A stretch of DNA of 64,000 nt from Carposina sasakii (lineage: Eukaryota > Arthropoda > Insecta > Lepidoptera > Carposinidae), in the NCBI GenBank assembly GCA_014607495.2, contig CP053150.1, positions 9,010,495 through 9,074,494 of the forward strand. The letters run 5' to 3'. Under the pieces are notes generated by a model that worked only from the letters and a program-made list of their open reading frames with translations, had not been told where the DNA came from and searched no databases. The translations under genes and the position numbers were made by a program. Below, piece by piece: positions 23,444 to 33,200 of this stretch (positions are counted from its first letter, which is position 1; the number at the start of each line of letters is the position of its first letter).

Positions 23444-25272
23444 TTTTTAACGTTAGTTAAGTATATCACAAGTTGAGTTCCTATCTTAATACTTGTTTTT
23501 GTTGCCTGTACTTCCTGCACTCGTATAAACAATAACAAAACATCTGCAACGCATTACACATTTTTTATCTGGGGTACACTATCAATGCCTAAAACAACTT
23601 AACTTTTTAACATAGGTAGGTACTAATCGATATAATAATTACACTAATTCTGTTTTAGGGCTACATTAGTTAACTATCTACGGAGTACGTTGAGTTTAAC
23701 ACTACAATGAGTATATTATTCACATTGGTCATTATGGGAACCCGCGGGAATGTACAGTTTACTGCGAGCCGATCTGCATGCACGACCAGTTTCGAGTTAC
23801 ACGAGCAATGTGCGCACACTGAACTCCACTGGCGAGCGCTGTCATCATCATACGCTATACATATACGACGTTTTGATTGTACAGAATTGTTGTTTGTATT
23901 GACGTATGAAGTTGCGTTGCGCGAAGGCGGTCGACTGTTGTGGCGCCATCTGGTAGTTATACAAACGTTTGTTTTACTATCAACACTAGCGCCATCTATT
24001 CAGTTAACGTTGTGGCATTTAACGATGGTGGAAATTGCGAGCGATGACGATGATTCACTTTATACTTTAGTAAATCTACTTTACGCAAGGTGACACTAAA
24101 GCTAAATATAAAAAATAATTTATGCAACCATTATTTACCTAGGTACATATAGACAGTTGCAATTAGGTACCTATATACAATTTACGATTATTATGAAAAG
24201 TTATTGTAAAAAATAACATAATTAAGATTATAAAATTTATAAATTCCATAATGTTTGTTATCTCTGCAAATAATTACATTTCATAAGAAACTGTATGTAG
24301 GTATGTGTATCTGTTTTATGTATAAAGTTTTTTTTATTTAAAAAATATATTGATAGGTACACAAATATGTCCTGGGCATAATATACGACCCCCTAGACTA
24401 TTTGAATTTTTTAAGTGTGAATGTTAACCTACCTATTAGGATTTTTTCTATAAGGTGTTTTTTATGGTAAATGCTGCTACTGTAATGTACATGTATGCTA
24501 TTAGGAAGCCAGTAGCCGCAGATAATTATAAAATTGGAGGCGAAATATAAATTCTTACAATAACAAATCGTGATTTTTTCAGGGTCAGCAATCTACTATA
24601 AATTATTTTAATAGTTAGGCACTAGGTAAATACAATAACATAGTTAACCCGTCACTGCTATAGGTACTTCTACATATTTGGTTGGACAGTCACTAACCAA
24701 AAGCTTCGAATAAAGTTTATGATATTTTTGGATTTATAGTAGGTAGGCTAAGCAAGGAGTTGATAGTTTACGAGAAAAAAATTCCTCTCGTTTTTTACAG
24801 AAAAATGGATAAACTGTAACCAAATTGAATGTAAAATTTTATTACTCGGATTTTACATAAGAAGTCTGTGCACAATTAGGTATTACTACTTATCCTATCC
24901 TAGTCCCTTTTACCTTTTCGTATTACCTATTTAACATGCGTAACCTACAGATCAATTTTTTTAATGTAACGAATCTGGAATTATCAGAGTTTATACAGGT
25001 AAGTAGGTATTTAACATTGGAATCATTGTTAAGTTTGCATCATAGTTCCATTCGGATTAGTAATCCTGATATGTTGATTGCAATAATTTGTCGGTGAACG
25101 ATTATGCGCATCCCACCATGAAGGCTGTGATTGTCAGGGGAATACCACCAATTGGAACTAAGGACACATTTAATGCTCGCTCATCATCACCTCTAATTGT
25201 ATAGCCATTGCATTACCGAATAGTCAGTATACTGCTTTAGAAGTCGCTCTATACGGTCGTGTGTTTGCTATA
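23444..25272. promoter_or_regulatory. Divergent intergenic region between CMIP and the protease homologue
   Basis: 1.8 kb separate the two start codons, which point away from each other. The CMIP-proximal part (23.70-24.09 kb) is GC-richer and open for 128 codons on the plus strand, but has no recognisable protein. It more likely holds the CMIP promoter or 5' UTR. It contains GGCGCCATCT (23942) and AGCGCCATCT (23988), which on the minus strand read AGATGGCGC, close to the insect CTCF core. The rest (24.1-25.1 kb) is AT-rich and featureless. Confidence 0.4.
25137..25260 (+). promoter_or_regulatory. Candidate core promoter and kappaB-like site of the protease homologue
   Basis: GGGGAATACC at 25137-25146 resembles a Rel/NF-kappaB site but departs from the consensus at one pyrimidine position. 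TCAGTA at 25224 fits an arthropod initiator. GGTCGT at 25255-25260 matches the DPE consensus but lies two bases further than the usual spacing. If the initiator is used, the 5' UTR would be about 47 nt. Confidence 0.3.
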
Positions 25273-25905
25273 ATGTGTCTTTGGCTTTTGACCGCTTGTT
25301 TGGGGCTTATGCCTTCAAACCCCTCACCGCAGGTGGTGGTTGTTCAGGGAGCACCGGCTGCTATCCTACAGCCGACAACAACGACAACGACGACGACGAC
25401 GACGACGACAAGTTATTATCCGGGTAACATGACAGGATTCCCACCAGGGGGCAGTAGCGGTTACACACCCCCCTATGGCTCTACTAACTACACACCACCA
25501 CCGCCTACGATGTCATCAGCCACTTACCCTCCAGGTGTACCTACAAATTTAACTTTGTTACCTGTAGTACTTTGTACCGACCCCGATGTAATATGCATAT
25601 CTAACCCTGATGATATCGATACAGGCTCGATCCCGATTGACCCCAGGCTTGGCACCACACCTTCTAACTACGAACTAGCGGCATTACAAGCACCAACTTA
25701 CGGCTCTGCAGTTCGCTTTCCCAGGCAACGTCGGAGCGCAGTCTCTGAGGGTGTCCATGACTTTCTAATGAGCTTCATGGAGGAAAACACGGACGGGAAA
25801 CATGAAATTCGCAAAAGACAAAGCTGCACCTGCGTTCCTGCAGGGACGTGCCCTGGCGGCTCTAACTCAGGAGCTGGCATGATCGACGTCCGAATTGTTA
25901 CTCCG
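25273..25905 (+). CDS. SPH exon 1: leader, Thr run, linker, first clip cysteines
   Basis: ATG at 25273 is chosen because it begins a hydrophobic stretch; the in-frame codons upstream, including GTG at 25261, lack an ATG. An (ACG/ACA)n tract at 25374-25409 encodes the Thr run. RQRR|S and RKR|Q motifs (ending at residues 154 and 182) look like furin-type processing sites. Donor CCG|GTTAGT, phase 0; without splicing the frame stops two codons later. Confidence 0.85.
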
Positions 25906-28284
25906 GTTAGTTAGAATGATTCATCAAAATATTTCAAAACAGTTTGTAAATAAGAAATTGGCAACTACGCAATTGTGGTATTTTTTAGGGTGGAGGTAGC
26001 GGTGGTCAGTGCCCGAGTGGTCAAGTGTACTGCTGTAGTGGCACAGGGTCGACTATTGCCTGCGGCACACAGCAGGCTGTGCCGTCTACTGGAATCACCC
26101 CTCAAACAGGGCAAGCTAATTATGGAGAATATCCTTGGCAGGTTAGATTTTTAAATTCTATCATATCAGAAAAACGAGCATAGTTTGTGTTGAGACACCA
26201 TTCAATTTATTTATAAAAATATATTTTTAGGCTCTCGCGGCTGGTTTAGCCGCGTAGTGCCGGCAGAGTAGACTAGAGTTTGTACCACCCCATGCCTGCC
26301 CGTGGGTATCGTACGAGGCGATTAAGGTTTTCCGGGAGGTGGGCAGCAGCGCCTCCCGTACTGGCAACATAGCCCGATAATCACACTGCGGTCATCAACC
26401 CGTCTGCCCAGCGCGGTGACTATGGGCAAATACCCCCCATGGCAGTCTTGTGGCATGCCCTGGGGGAGGCCATCGTCCAGCAGTGGACTGCAATAGGCTG
26501 ATGATGATGATGATGATGATTTTTAGGCTCTCATACTAACAAGACAAAATGACTACGTGGCTGGAGGCGTTCTTATAGACCAATACAACGTCTTGACTGT
26601 TACACACCGGTTAACATCATACGTGTAAGTACAATATTTATCAAGAAAATTATTATCAATAAAAATTCAATGGAGATTCAAATAATACTTATTCACACAT
26701 TGACCTAGTTCCACACTAAGATCCCTAAGGTCTTGTGTCGTGGGTACTAAGCAACGGTATTAATTACATAGATAAGTATAGAAACATCCATGAGTCTGAA
26801 ACAAACATCGATATTCATCATATCAATGTTTACACATGCCAGGATTCGAACTCAGGACGCAGGCAGGGCCACTACCAACTACACCAATCGGCCGTACGTG
26901 ATATAACTCCTTATTTTTCAGAGTGTCAGGAACAGCTCCCAACCTAAAGGTTAGGCTAGGGGAATGGGATGCAGCAGGAACGTACGAACCTATTCCGTTC
27001 CAGGAGTATAACATTGCCAGGGTGTTCAGTCACCCGGCGTACAACCCTAACACCTTGCAATACGATATAACAGTGCTGAGGCTGGTCAGAGCTGTGCCTT
27101 TCACTCCGGCTGCTGGAGCAGCACCCACTATCAATAGAGCTTGTCTACCTCCCTCTGCTGCTGCTAGTTATGTTGGGCAAAGGTAAGTGTTATCAAATAA
27201 AAAGTATATACCATCGGACAATATTTGAAATGACAAAAATCCCGTATTTACCTTACCCTTATCGACTGAATGACTTTTCCGAAATCATATCGAATCGAAT
27301 TCGTGAGCGTCTGCTAGTAGGTCCTACCTACGTTAACTAATTTCACATTGTGTGAGGGGTTTCTTCTTTATCTAATTCCTAAAACTTACTTCAGATGCTG
27401 GGTGTCAGGATGGGGTAAAGACATGTTTGGAGTTCAAGGCCAGTACCAGCAAATCCTCAAAGAAGTCCAAGTTCCTATAGTAGCATCAGCTACTTGTCAG
27501 TCACAGCTACAGGCAGCAAGACTTGGTCCGAACTATGTGCTTGATACTACTTCTTTCATTTGCGCTGGTGGACAAGCTAATATGGATTCTTGTACGGTTA
27601 GTGCGCTATAATAAATATATAATTGAATCCATGGAGCAGTTGAAACCGTTTGAGAAACCGTGCCTGTTCGTTGATTTTTAAGATGATAACGACACAAAGT
27701 TGTTACATAAAATATTACGTCTGTGTCCTCGAAATGGAGTAGCCCGAACTACAGGATCATAAAGGAGATCCACTTCCACGTTTAGCATATCGGTGACAGT
27801 GACAAGTTGCTCGCTAATCGCCTCAGAGAATGCCCGAGTTCATTAGTACGGTATACACTGAAGGAGATGCAGCTAATGTATACTAGTGAAGCTCCACATT
27901 AGCACAGGACAGCATTAGTAATGTAAGGTCGTTATTATTAGGTATCTACTTTGTAATTGTAAGCTATAATTTTGGTACAACGTGAATACATGATATTAAT
28001 AAGTAAAGTACATCGCAGTCCTAATGACGACGTAAGAATCCCCTCTTGAGGTGGCCTCTAAAGCACCATGCTACAAATAGTGTAGTGGCATGGTCAATAG
28101 ATCTTTTCAACTCTGTTTCCAGGGTGACGGTGGTTCGGGCCTGGTATGTACAGTAAACGGTCAGGCGGTGGTGGTTGGACTCGTCTCCTGGGGCCTAGGA
28201 TGTGCAGCAGCTAATGTCCCTGCAGCATACGTCAACATCGCTGGCCTGCTGCCGTGGATCCAGATGCAGGTTGCGACTCCATAG
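25273..28284 (+). CDS. Clip-domain serine protease homologue (CLIPA/SPH type), six exons, complete
   Basis: Exons 25273-25905, 25989-26141, 26527-26624, 26922-27182, 27395-27596 and 28123-28284 join to 1509 bases (502 aa). The N-terminus is a short hydrophobic leader. A Thr run (about 34-45) and a Pro/Gly/Tyr-rich linker follow, then two dibasic sites (after R154 and R182), and a clip domain with Cys 185, 187, 192, 219, 226/227 and 236. The trypsin-like domain follows from about YPWQ. His289 and Asp343 are kept, but the GDSGG motif reads GDGGS, so the nucleophile is Gly452 and the protein should be non-catalytic. Such homologues (Manduca SPH1/SPH2, beetle PPAF-II) are secreted into haemolymph and act as cofactors for prophenoloxidase activation; that role is inferred. 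It lies divergent from CMIP and convergent with Oaz. The closest alternative is a masquerade-like SPH. Confidence 0.88.
25989..26141 (+). CDS. SPH exon 2: end of clip domain, start of protease-like domain
   Basis: Acceptor TATTTTTTAG, donor CAG|GTTAGA, 51 codons, phase 0. Encodes the VYCC and ACG cysteines of the clip domain and the YGEYPWQ motif at the start of the protease-like domain. Confidence 0.85.
26237..26518 (+). mobile_element. Non-LTR-type insertion with (GAT)n tail in SPH intron 2
   Basis: About 280 bp, GC-richer than the intron, ending GTCCAGCAGTGGACTGCAAT...(TGATGA)n, a tail form common to lepidopteran LINE/SINE 3' ends. It is flanked by an exact direct repeat TTTTTAGGCTCTC (26224-26236 and 26520-26532), which includes the 3' splice site and the first six bases of exon 3. 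Confidence 0.75.
26527..26624 (+). CDS. SPH exon 3: region around catalytic-position His
   Basis: The downstream TTTTAG acceptor joins frame from exon 2 (CAG|GCT). The exon encodes the GGVLI...VLTVTHR segment: His289 is present but the neighbouring Cys of active proteases is Arg, usual in CLIPA homologues. Donor ACGT|GTAAGT, phase 2. Confidence 0.85.
26922..27182 (+). CDS. SPH exon 4: region around catalytic-position Asp
   Basis: Acceptor TTATTTTTCAG, donor AG|GTAAGT, phase 2 at both ends. Encodes the VRLGEWD motif, EPIP, and YDI with Asp343. Confidence 0.88.
27395..27596 (+). CDS. SPH exon 5
   Basis: Acceptor CTTACTTCAG, donor ACG|GTTAGT. Encodes CWVSGWGKD, typical of this family, and the FICAGG...DSC segment leading into the oxyanion loop. 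Confidence 0.88.
27735..27925 (+). repeat. Dispersed repeat family M in SPH intron 5
   Basis: Shares order and motifs (ACAGGATCATAA, CCACGTTTAGC, GACAAGTTGC, GAGATGCAGCT, CCACATTAGCACAG) with 53270-53515. Further diverged relatives in reverse are at 38320-38535, 41035-41195 and 51395-51500. SINE-sized and noncoding; I did not find a tRNA-like head. Confidence 0.5.
28123..28284 (+). CDS. SPH exon 6: C-terminus with Ser-to-Gly change
   Basis: Acceptor TCTGTTTCCAG, then GGT GAC GGT GGT: the position of the catalytic Ser is Gly. VGLVSWGLGC, the PAAYVNI segment and the short tail after PWI are standard for the family. TAG ends at 28284. Confidence 0.9.
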   Translation, partial: GDGGSGLVCTVNGQAVVVGLVSWGLGCAAANVPAAYVNIAGLLPWIQMQVATP

Positions 28285-28782
28285 GCATCGAAAGATGCTT
28301 AACTCGACTACCAGAAAATTACCAGAGCTGGTCTTTTGAAATTAGAACGCTACCATGATATGGGGCAATGACAATTTATAGATCATGGGTGCGAGTATTT
28401 ACAACTATTTTTAAGAGGTTTAATTAATTTTATTAATTCTCTTGCTGTGTGTGATGATGATGAATTTTAGATATAAATATTTACGAGTATATAATACAAA
28501 GACTAAAATGACTGGATATAGTTATAGACTGGAAAGTTACATTCTTTCAATCCCAAATGGTTTATAAAGTTTATTGTGGTGTCATTTAGTTTACTATACT
28601 ACTACCTGTAATGTAATACATAATTTTCCCTCCCCTACTTCTCAATTTGAAATACTTATTACAAAAATTAGATTTTCAGTGCATGGTAAAAAGTGTATTT
28701 TTTTAACGTTTTGAAAACTTTTTAGTAAGAACTGGATCATCCATACTTTGTTTTACATGGAACTGTTTAAAGTAGGCTATGA

Positions 28783-28788
28783 AATAAA
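28783..28788 (+). terminator. Candidate poly(A) signal of the protease homologue
   Basis: AATAAA about 500 bases after the stop codon. It lies only 30 bases from the candidate signal of the convergent Oaz gene. An earlier weaker hexamer could be used instead. Confidence 0.35.
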
Positions 28789-28817
28789 ATTAAAATATAT
28801 GAAGCTTAACACAATAA

Positions 28818-28823
28818 TTTATT
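28818..28823 (-). terminator. Candidate poly(A) signal of Oaz
   Basis: AATAAA on the minus strand about 600 bases beyond the Oaz stop at 29419. Cleavage 15-25 bases further would make the 3' ends of Oaz and the protease homologue overlap or abut. Confidence 0.35.
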
Positions 28824-29418
28824 AATTTAACGATTTATACAAATAGCCATGTAAATATTATAAAACATACGTCAACTAATTCTAAACAACGTAAACGATA
28901 CTTACACTTACAGGAGATAACAGCGTTCTAAACGCAAAATTCAACGATATTTAACTTTAAACTATCTATTTAGCTACAAACATAGCCAGGGACGTACTCT
29001 AGTATTGCAGCGGGGCGCCCCGCGACTCGGACGAAGATCTGTTTTACATCTCGTATTACTCAAAATGCCTAGGCAGTATGTAGTATGCCAGATTATACGA
29101 TTCGCCTGCGACATTACAACTCTACATACCGGAAAATGTGGCGAAAGTGCAAGGCCCAAAGAAAAATGGTCTTCTCAATTTATCTTCAATACACAAAGCC
29201 GTAACAGGTATTTTACCATAGAACTACAAACACAACGGAAAACTATGTACTGAAACGCCAAATTTTAACATACCCTATATAAACATAAAGCTTTTGTCAT
29301 AATCTTTAGAAATAGCTATACTTATTTTTGAAAGTGCATAAGAAATAGGAATATCATTGAACCAAATTGTAATGGAATGTAGCCAATTGACCTTATCTTG
29401 CTCTAATGTTACATTCCT

Positions 29419-30216
29419 TCAGTCTTCTTCCAGTTTCTCTTGTTTGACTACAGGGGAGGGTTCCTTTGGCGGAGGTGGCGGGGGCGGGGACGCTACTTCT
29501 ATGTACTCATCTGTGCGCTCCTCCTTAATCTCTGGTTCTCTCTTCACATCCTCTACCGGCGCTTGAGAGGGTGTAGGCTGTTCAGGTGCTAAAGCCGCCC
29601 AAGCAGACGCAGCACCTCTCGCATATGCTTCATAGAACGCCCTCTGTGCAATCTCCGCTTCCTCGATATGAACAAATGCGTGGTTATCCAATTCAGCGCG
29701 GAAGAAGAACTTCATGCCACAGCGTCCGCAATCATAGGGGCGCGGGGCAGACGAGTGCTCGGGAAGATGCCGCTGGAGTCCCGCTGCGCTCGTGAACACG
29801 GCAGAACACAGGTAGCAAGTAAACGCGCCGATGCCTGCGAAAGTGTGTTCAATTAAATGCGCTTGAAGCCGCGTTGGCGAGCCAAGGGTTCTTCGGCAAA
29901 GTCGGCAGTCGTGGTCTGCGGGCGGAGGTGCTCTGGGGGCGGCATGGCGGGCGTAGCAGGCGGCGCATGCACGGACACCGTCTCCCGCCTCGTTCTCATT
30001 GAGAGCCCGCAGGCAAATAGCGCAGCGTTGTTCGTCGTCGGACGGTCGCAGGTGGAAGCGCGCATGGAGGCGGGCCTCCTGCTCTGAGGAAAGGGTCTGG
30101 CGACAGACCACGCAGGGCGCGGGCAGCGCGGGGTGGTGCCGCGCCATGTGCGTCAGGAACGCTTCCTCGGACGGCAGGCGAGCGCGGCAACGAGCGCATG
30201 TGTCGCCGGCCACTAC
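29419..30216 (-). CDS. Oaz: Oaz exon 8: last six fingers and C-terminal tail
   Basis: Acceptor TTTCATTACAG at 30216; stop TAG at 29419-29421. Fingers include [14 protein letters not shown], and the terminal [15 protein letters not shown] finger, the best match to the ZNF423/521 C-terminus. One finger (QRCAIC...CAAC) has an expanded interior. The tail is Glu/Lys/Pro-rich with VKRE, IKEE and VKQE motifs. Confidence 0.92.
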   Translation of the reverse strand, partial: VVAGDTCARCRARLPSEEAFLTHMARHHPALPAPCVVCRQTLSSEQEARLHARFHLRPSDDEQRCAICLRALNENEAGDGVRACAACYARHAAPRAPPPADHDCRLCRRTLGSPTRLQAHLIEHTFAGIGAFTCYLCSAVFTSAAGLQRHLPEHSSAPRPYDCGRCGMKFFFRAELDNHAFVHIEEAEIAQRAFYEAYARGAASAWAALAPEQPTPSQAPVEDVKREPEIKEERTDEYIEVASPPPPPPPKEPSPVVKQEKLEED

Positions 30217-33200
30217 CTGTAATGAAATAAATTAACCCATCACTAAAGGTTGGTGGTCAAATTTTACGCTAAAATACATCAGTAACCTTGGCCAACAATT
30301 TCACTTACACTGCATTTCATAAATATTTACCTTGCAATGGGTCAGTTTATGTTCAGCCAAAACTGCAGCAGAAGGCAGCACCTCATCGCAGATGAGACAC
30401 TTATGCCTGGCGGTGGCTGCTCCGGAATGTGCTCGTGTGTGAGCTTCAAGCTCCGCCCTGCTGCGCGTGCGCTCCCCACAATATGCGCATTGTAGAGCTA
30501 CAGCACCATTTTTACGACGCCTCTCTTCGGGTGGGGCTGCAGGTTCAGTTCCCGTGCAAGGCGAGCAATTGTCGTCAATATCCGCATTATTATTGTCTAT
30601 TCCTTTCGGACGTGTTACCATGTCGCCGTTAAGGGACTGGAAATTAAAAATATTTATTTTGTAGATAGCTTAGGTAAAACTATTTATCATTCTAACAAAG
30701 TTATAACATTAGATAATGTAATGATCTTAACTTACCTGGGGCATAGCATGATGAGCTTGCATATGCCTTTCTAATAAATATAGCACAGCAAAGGTATGAG
30801 TGCACGTGGGTACAGGACACCGGAAGGCCCGTGGAGATGACCTCAGTCTATTAGGAGGCATAATAGCACCACAAACACAGCGAGGCCCTCCGTGGCGGGA
30901 CCTCACATGAGACACCCCTTCGGCTTCGGAACGAAGAGCCCCTCCTGCACTACCACAGGGACGGCATAGCCATACTTTGTTTTCTCCACTATGGGCTACG
31001 GCAAAGTGTACCTGAAAACCAAATTAAGTTTTTAATCTTTACATGTACTTTGAATTACACAATTAAGGTGTAAAAATTTTAAAAATATCGAGGTTTTACC
31101 AAATATGATTTAAAAACAATTTTTTAGCTCACCTGAATAGCGACTTTCGAGTCAAATATCTCCTTGCAAAGCGAGCATCTAAAGAGATGCTGGGCATGAA
31201 AGTCAAGCAAATGTTTTTGCAAATCGTCAGGAGTTGGGAAACTGCGCGCGCAGCTGTGGCATGTATATTCGCAAGACACAGCTAGGTAGCGCGACGTTAG
31301 ATGTCGTTCAGAAGCGGCGGCATCAGCAAAAGTGGCACCACAGTGCACACAAGGCGTAGGACTTGACCGGCCTAACTCGCCTCCTTCCTCAATATGCGCC
31401 TTTAGATGTGCTCGAAACGCTTCAAAATCTGGCAAAGCCGCATCGCATTGATTGCAAAGAAGTGTGCTCGGAGACAACGCCATCTGTGGCGTAGCTGAGC
31501 CTGACCGTGAGCGTTTAGCTGGCGTTTCTTCTGTTCCTCGTCTGCTGAGATCGGTAGGGGCCGGTTGATCGATGTGTGGGGTTTCTCCATTAAGCAGAGC
31601 AGAATGTGCAGCCCTGACGTGAAGTTGCAGCTGCTCCATGCTGGTGAAAGTGTCGCGAGTGCAGTAGATGCAGGCGAGGAGAGCCGGCGGCGGCTGGGAA
31701 GCGACTCGCCGAGGCGGTGTCAGGACAGCGGCGTCAACTCCATGTGCTGTCGCCATATGAGCCTGGAAAATAAATAATAATCTTTTTGTAGAAAATATCA
31801 TAGGCATTTACTAACCGTTGCAGATACCTACAGATTTCCTAATCAAAATAAACAATACCTGCAAAAGATCAGGTCTTCGGAACGCGTCACCACATCTCAG
31901 GCAGCGCAGTGTCCGTCTTCGGTCAGGATCTTTTCCCTCTCGCTCGCGCTTATGGCCTTGCATGTGCGAGGTGAGAGCGGCAGCGGTATTGTATCCGCGG
32001 TTGCACACTGTGCATTGGAAGGGCTTCTGATTGTCATGGGTTTTCATATGGATTTTTAGGTGGTCACTGGAGAAAAAAAGACATGAAAATATTAGGATAC
32101 CTCACGATGTTCTAAAATTATAGGCATAGTCTTAGAATAATGATTCGCTCTTTCGCTCCGCTCTGTAGAAGTACTCGGCCTATAATCATAAATTCAGCAA
32201 CAAATAGTCTAAAATTATTAATAAAGAAATGGAAAAAATTCCTCACCCGAGTGGGAATCGAACCCACGACCTCTGCATTCCGTGCCAGCGCTCTTACCAC
32301 TGAGACACCGGGTCAATTACTCGGATGACGAATTTTACCATCTCTTTTTGAAATTACATTATTGGAAATGTTATTTTTTCATCCCGATAGCTACGAGTAT
32401 ACATAAGTCAAATCTAAAAAAATAAAAAAAATAGTCTGCCGTACACGTCAGACACGAGCTCGAACCTCCACAGTCTAGTTGTCAACAATATGCCAAGATA
32501 TGTCAGTTTTATTACATTTTAATCATATTTCGTAGTAAAATTTCTGTTTGCATAGTGAAATTGTGTAAAAAATATACTACAATGCATAAAAAAGAGACTA
32601 GAGATCACATACCATCAGTAAGTATCTCATAATTATGAAATTTCAATATAAAATTATCATGAATAATAAAAGACATTCATTGTTGCCGCCGATACAAAAA
32701 TAGTTCCCCGTGGTACAGATTTTGTAGTATGTGAATTTGTTACTATTATCTAAGAGTAAATGATAGGTGCACATTAGAAAATCCAATAAAATAGAGATAA
32801 ATTAGTGCCAAAGGATAAGGGCAAAAATATCAGTAGCCATCAGACCTAGGTATATCGTTAGAAAACTCTTTTTTTAACCGACTTCAAAAAGAGAGGTTAT
32901 CAATTCGTCTGTATGTTTTTTATTTTTATTTTTTATGTGTGTTACCTCAGAACTCCGTCATTTATGAACCGATTTCAATTTTTTTTATAGTTGGCCATGG
33001 TATACTTCCAGGTTGGTTCCATATTCACCACATCAGGATCTGATGATGGGATCTTGGAGAAATCGAGGGCGATCCTCGAATATTGTAGGCACATGTAGTC
33101 TGTTTTTACACTTTTACTGAGCGTTTTAGTCACCTACATATAAAACATAACATCTGATGATGGAATCTCTAAGGAAACTAGGGATATCCTCAAATATAAT

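Noticed and set aside
23707..24093. A 128-aa plus-strand protein
   Set aside because: No recognisable domain and biased by a GC-rich block next to the CMIP start; more likely promoter or 5' UTR sequence.
26231..26240. Acceptor at 26230/26231 as the start of SPH exon 3
   Set aside because: It leads to a stop after eight codons inside the inserted element; the copy at 26527 continues the conserved protein.
32243..32314. A tRNA gene on the minus strand (box A, box B, paired T arm)
   Set aside because: The anticodon arm cannot pair, the acceptor has a mismatch, and the same unit with shared non-tRNA flanks recurs at 35.6 and 35.9 kb. It is a tRNA-derived SINE.
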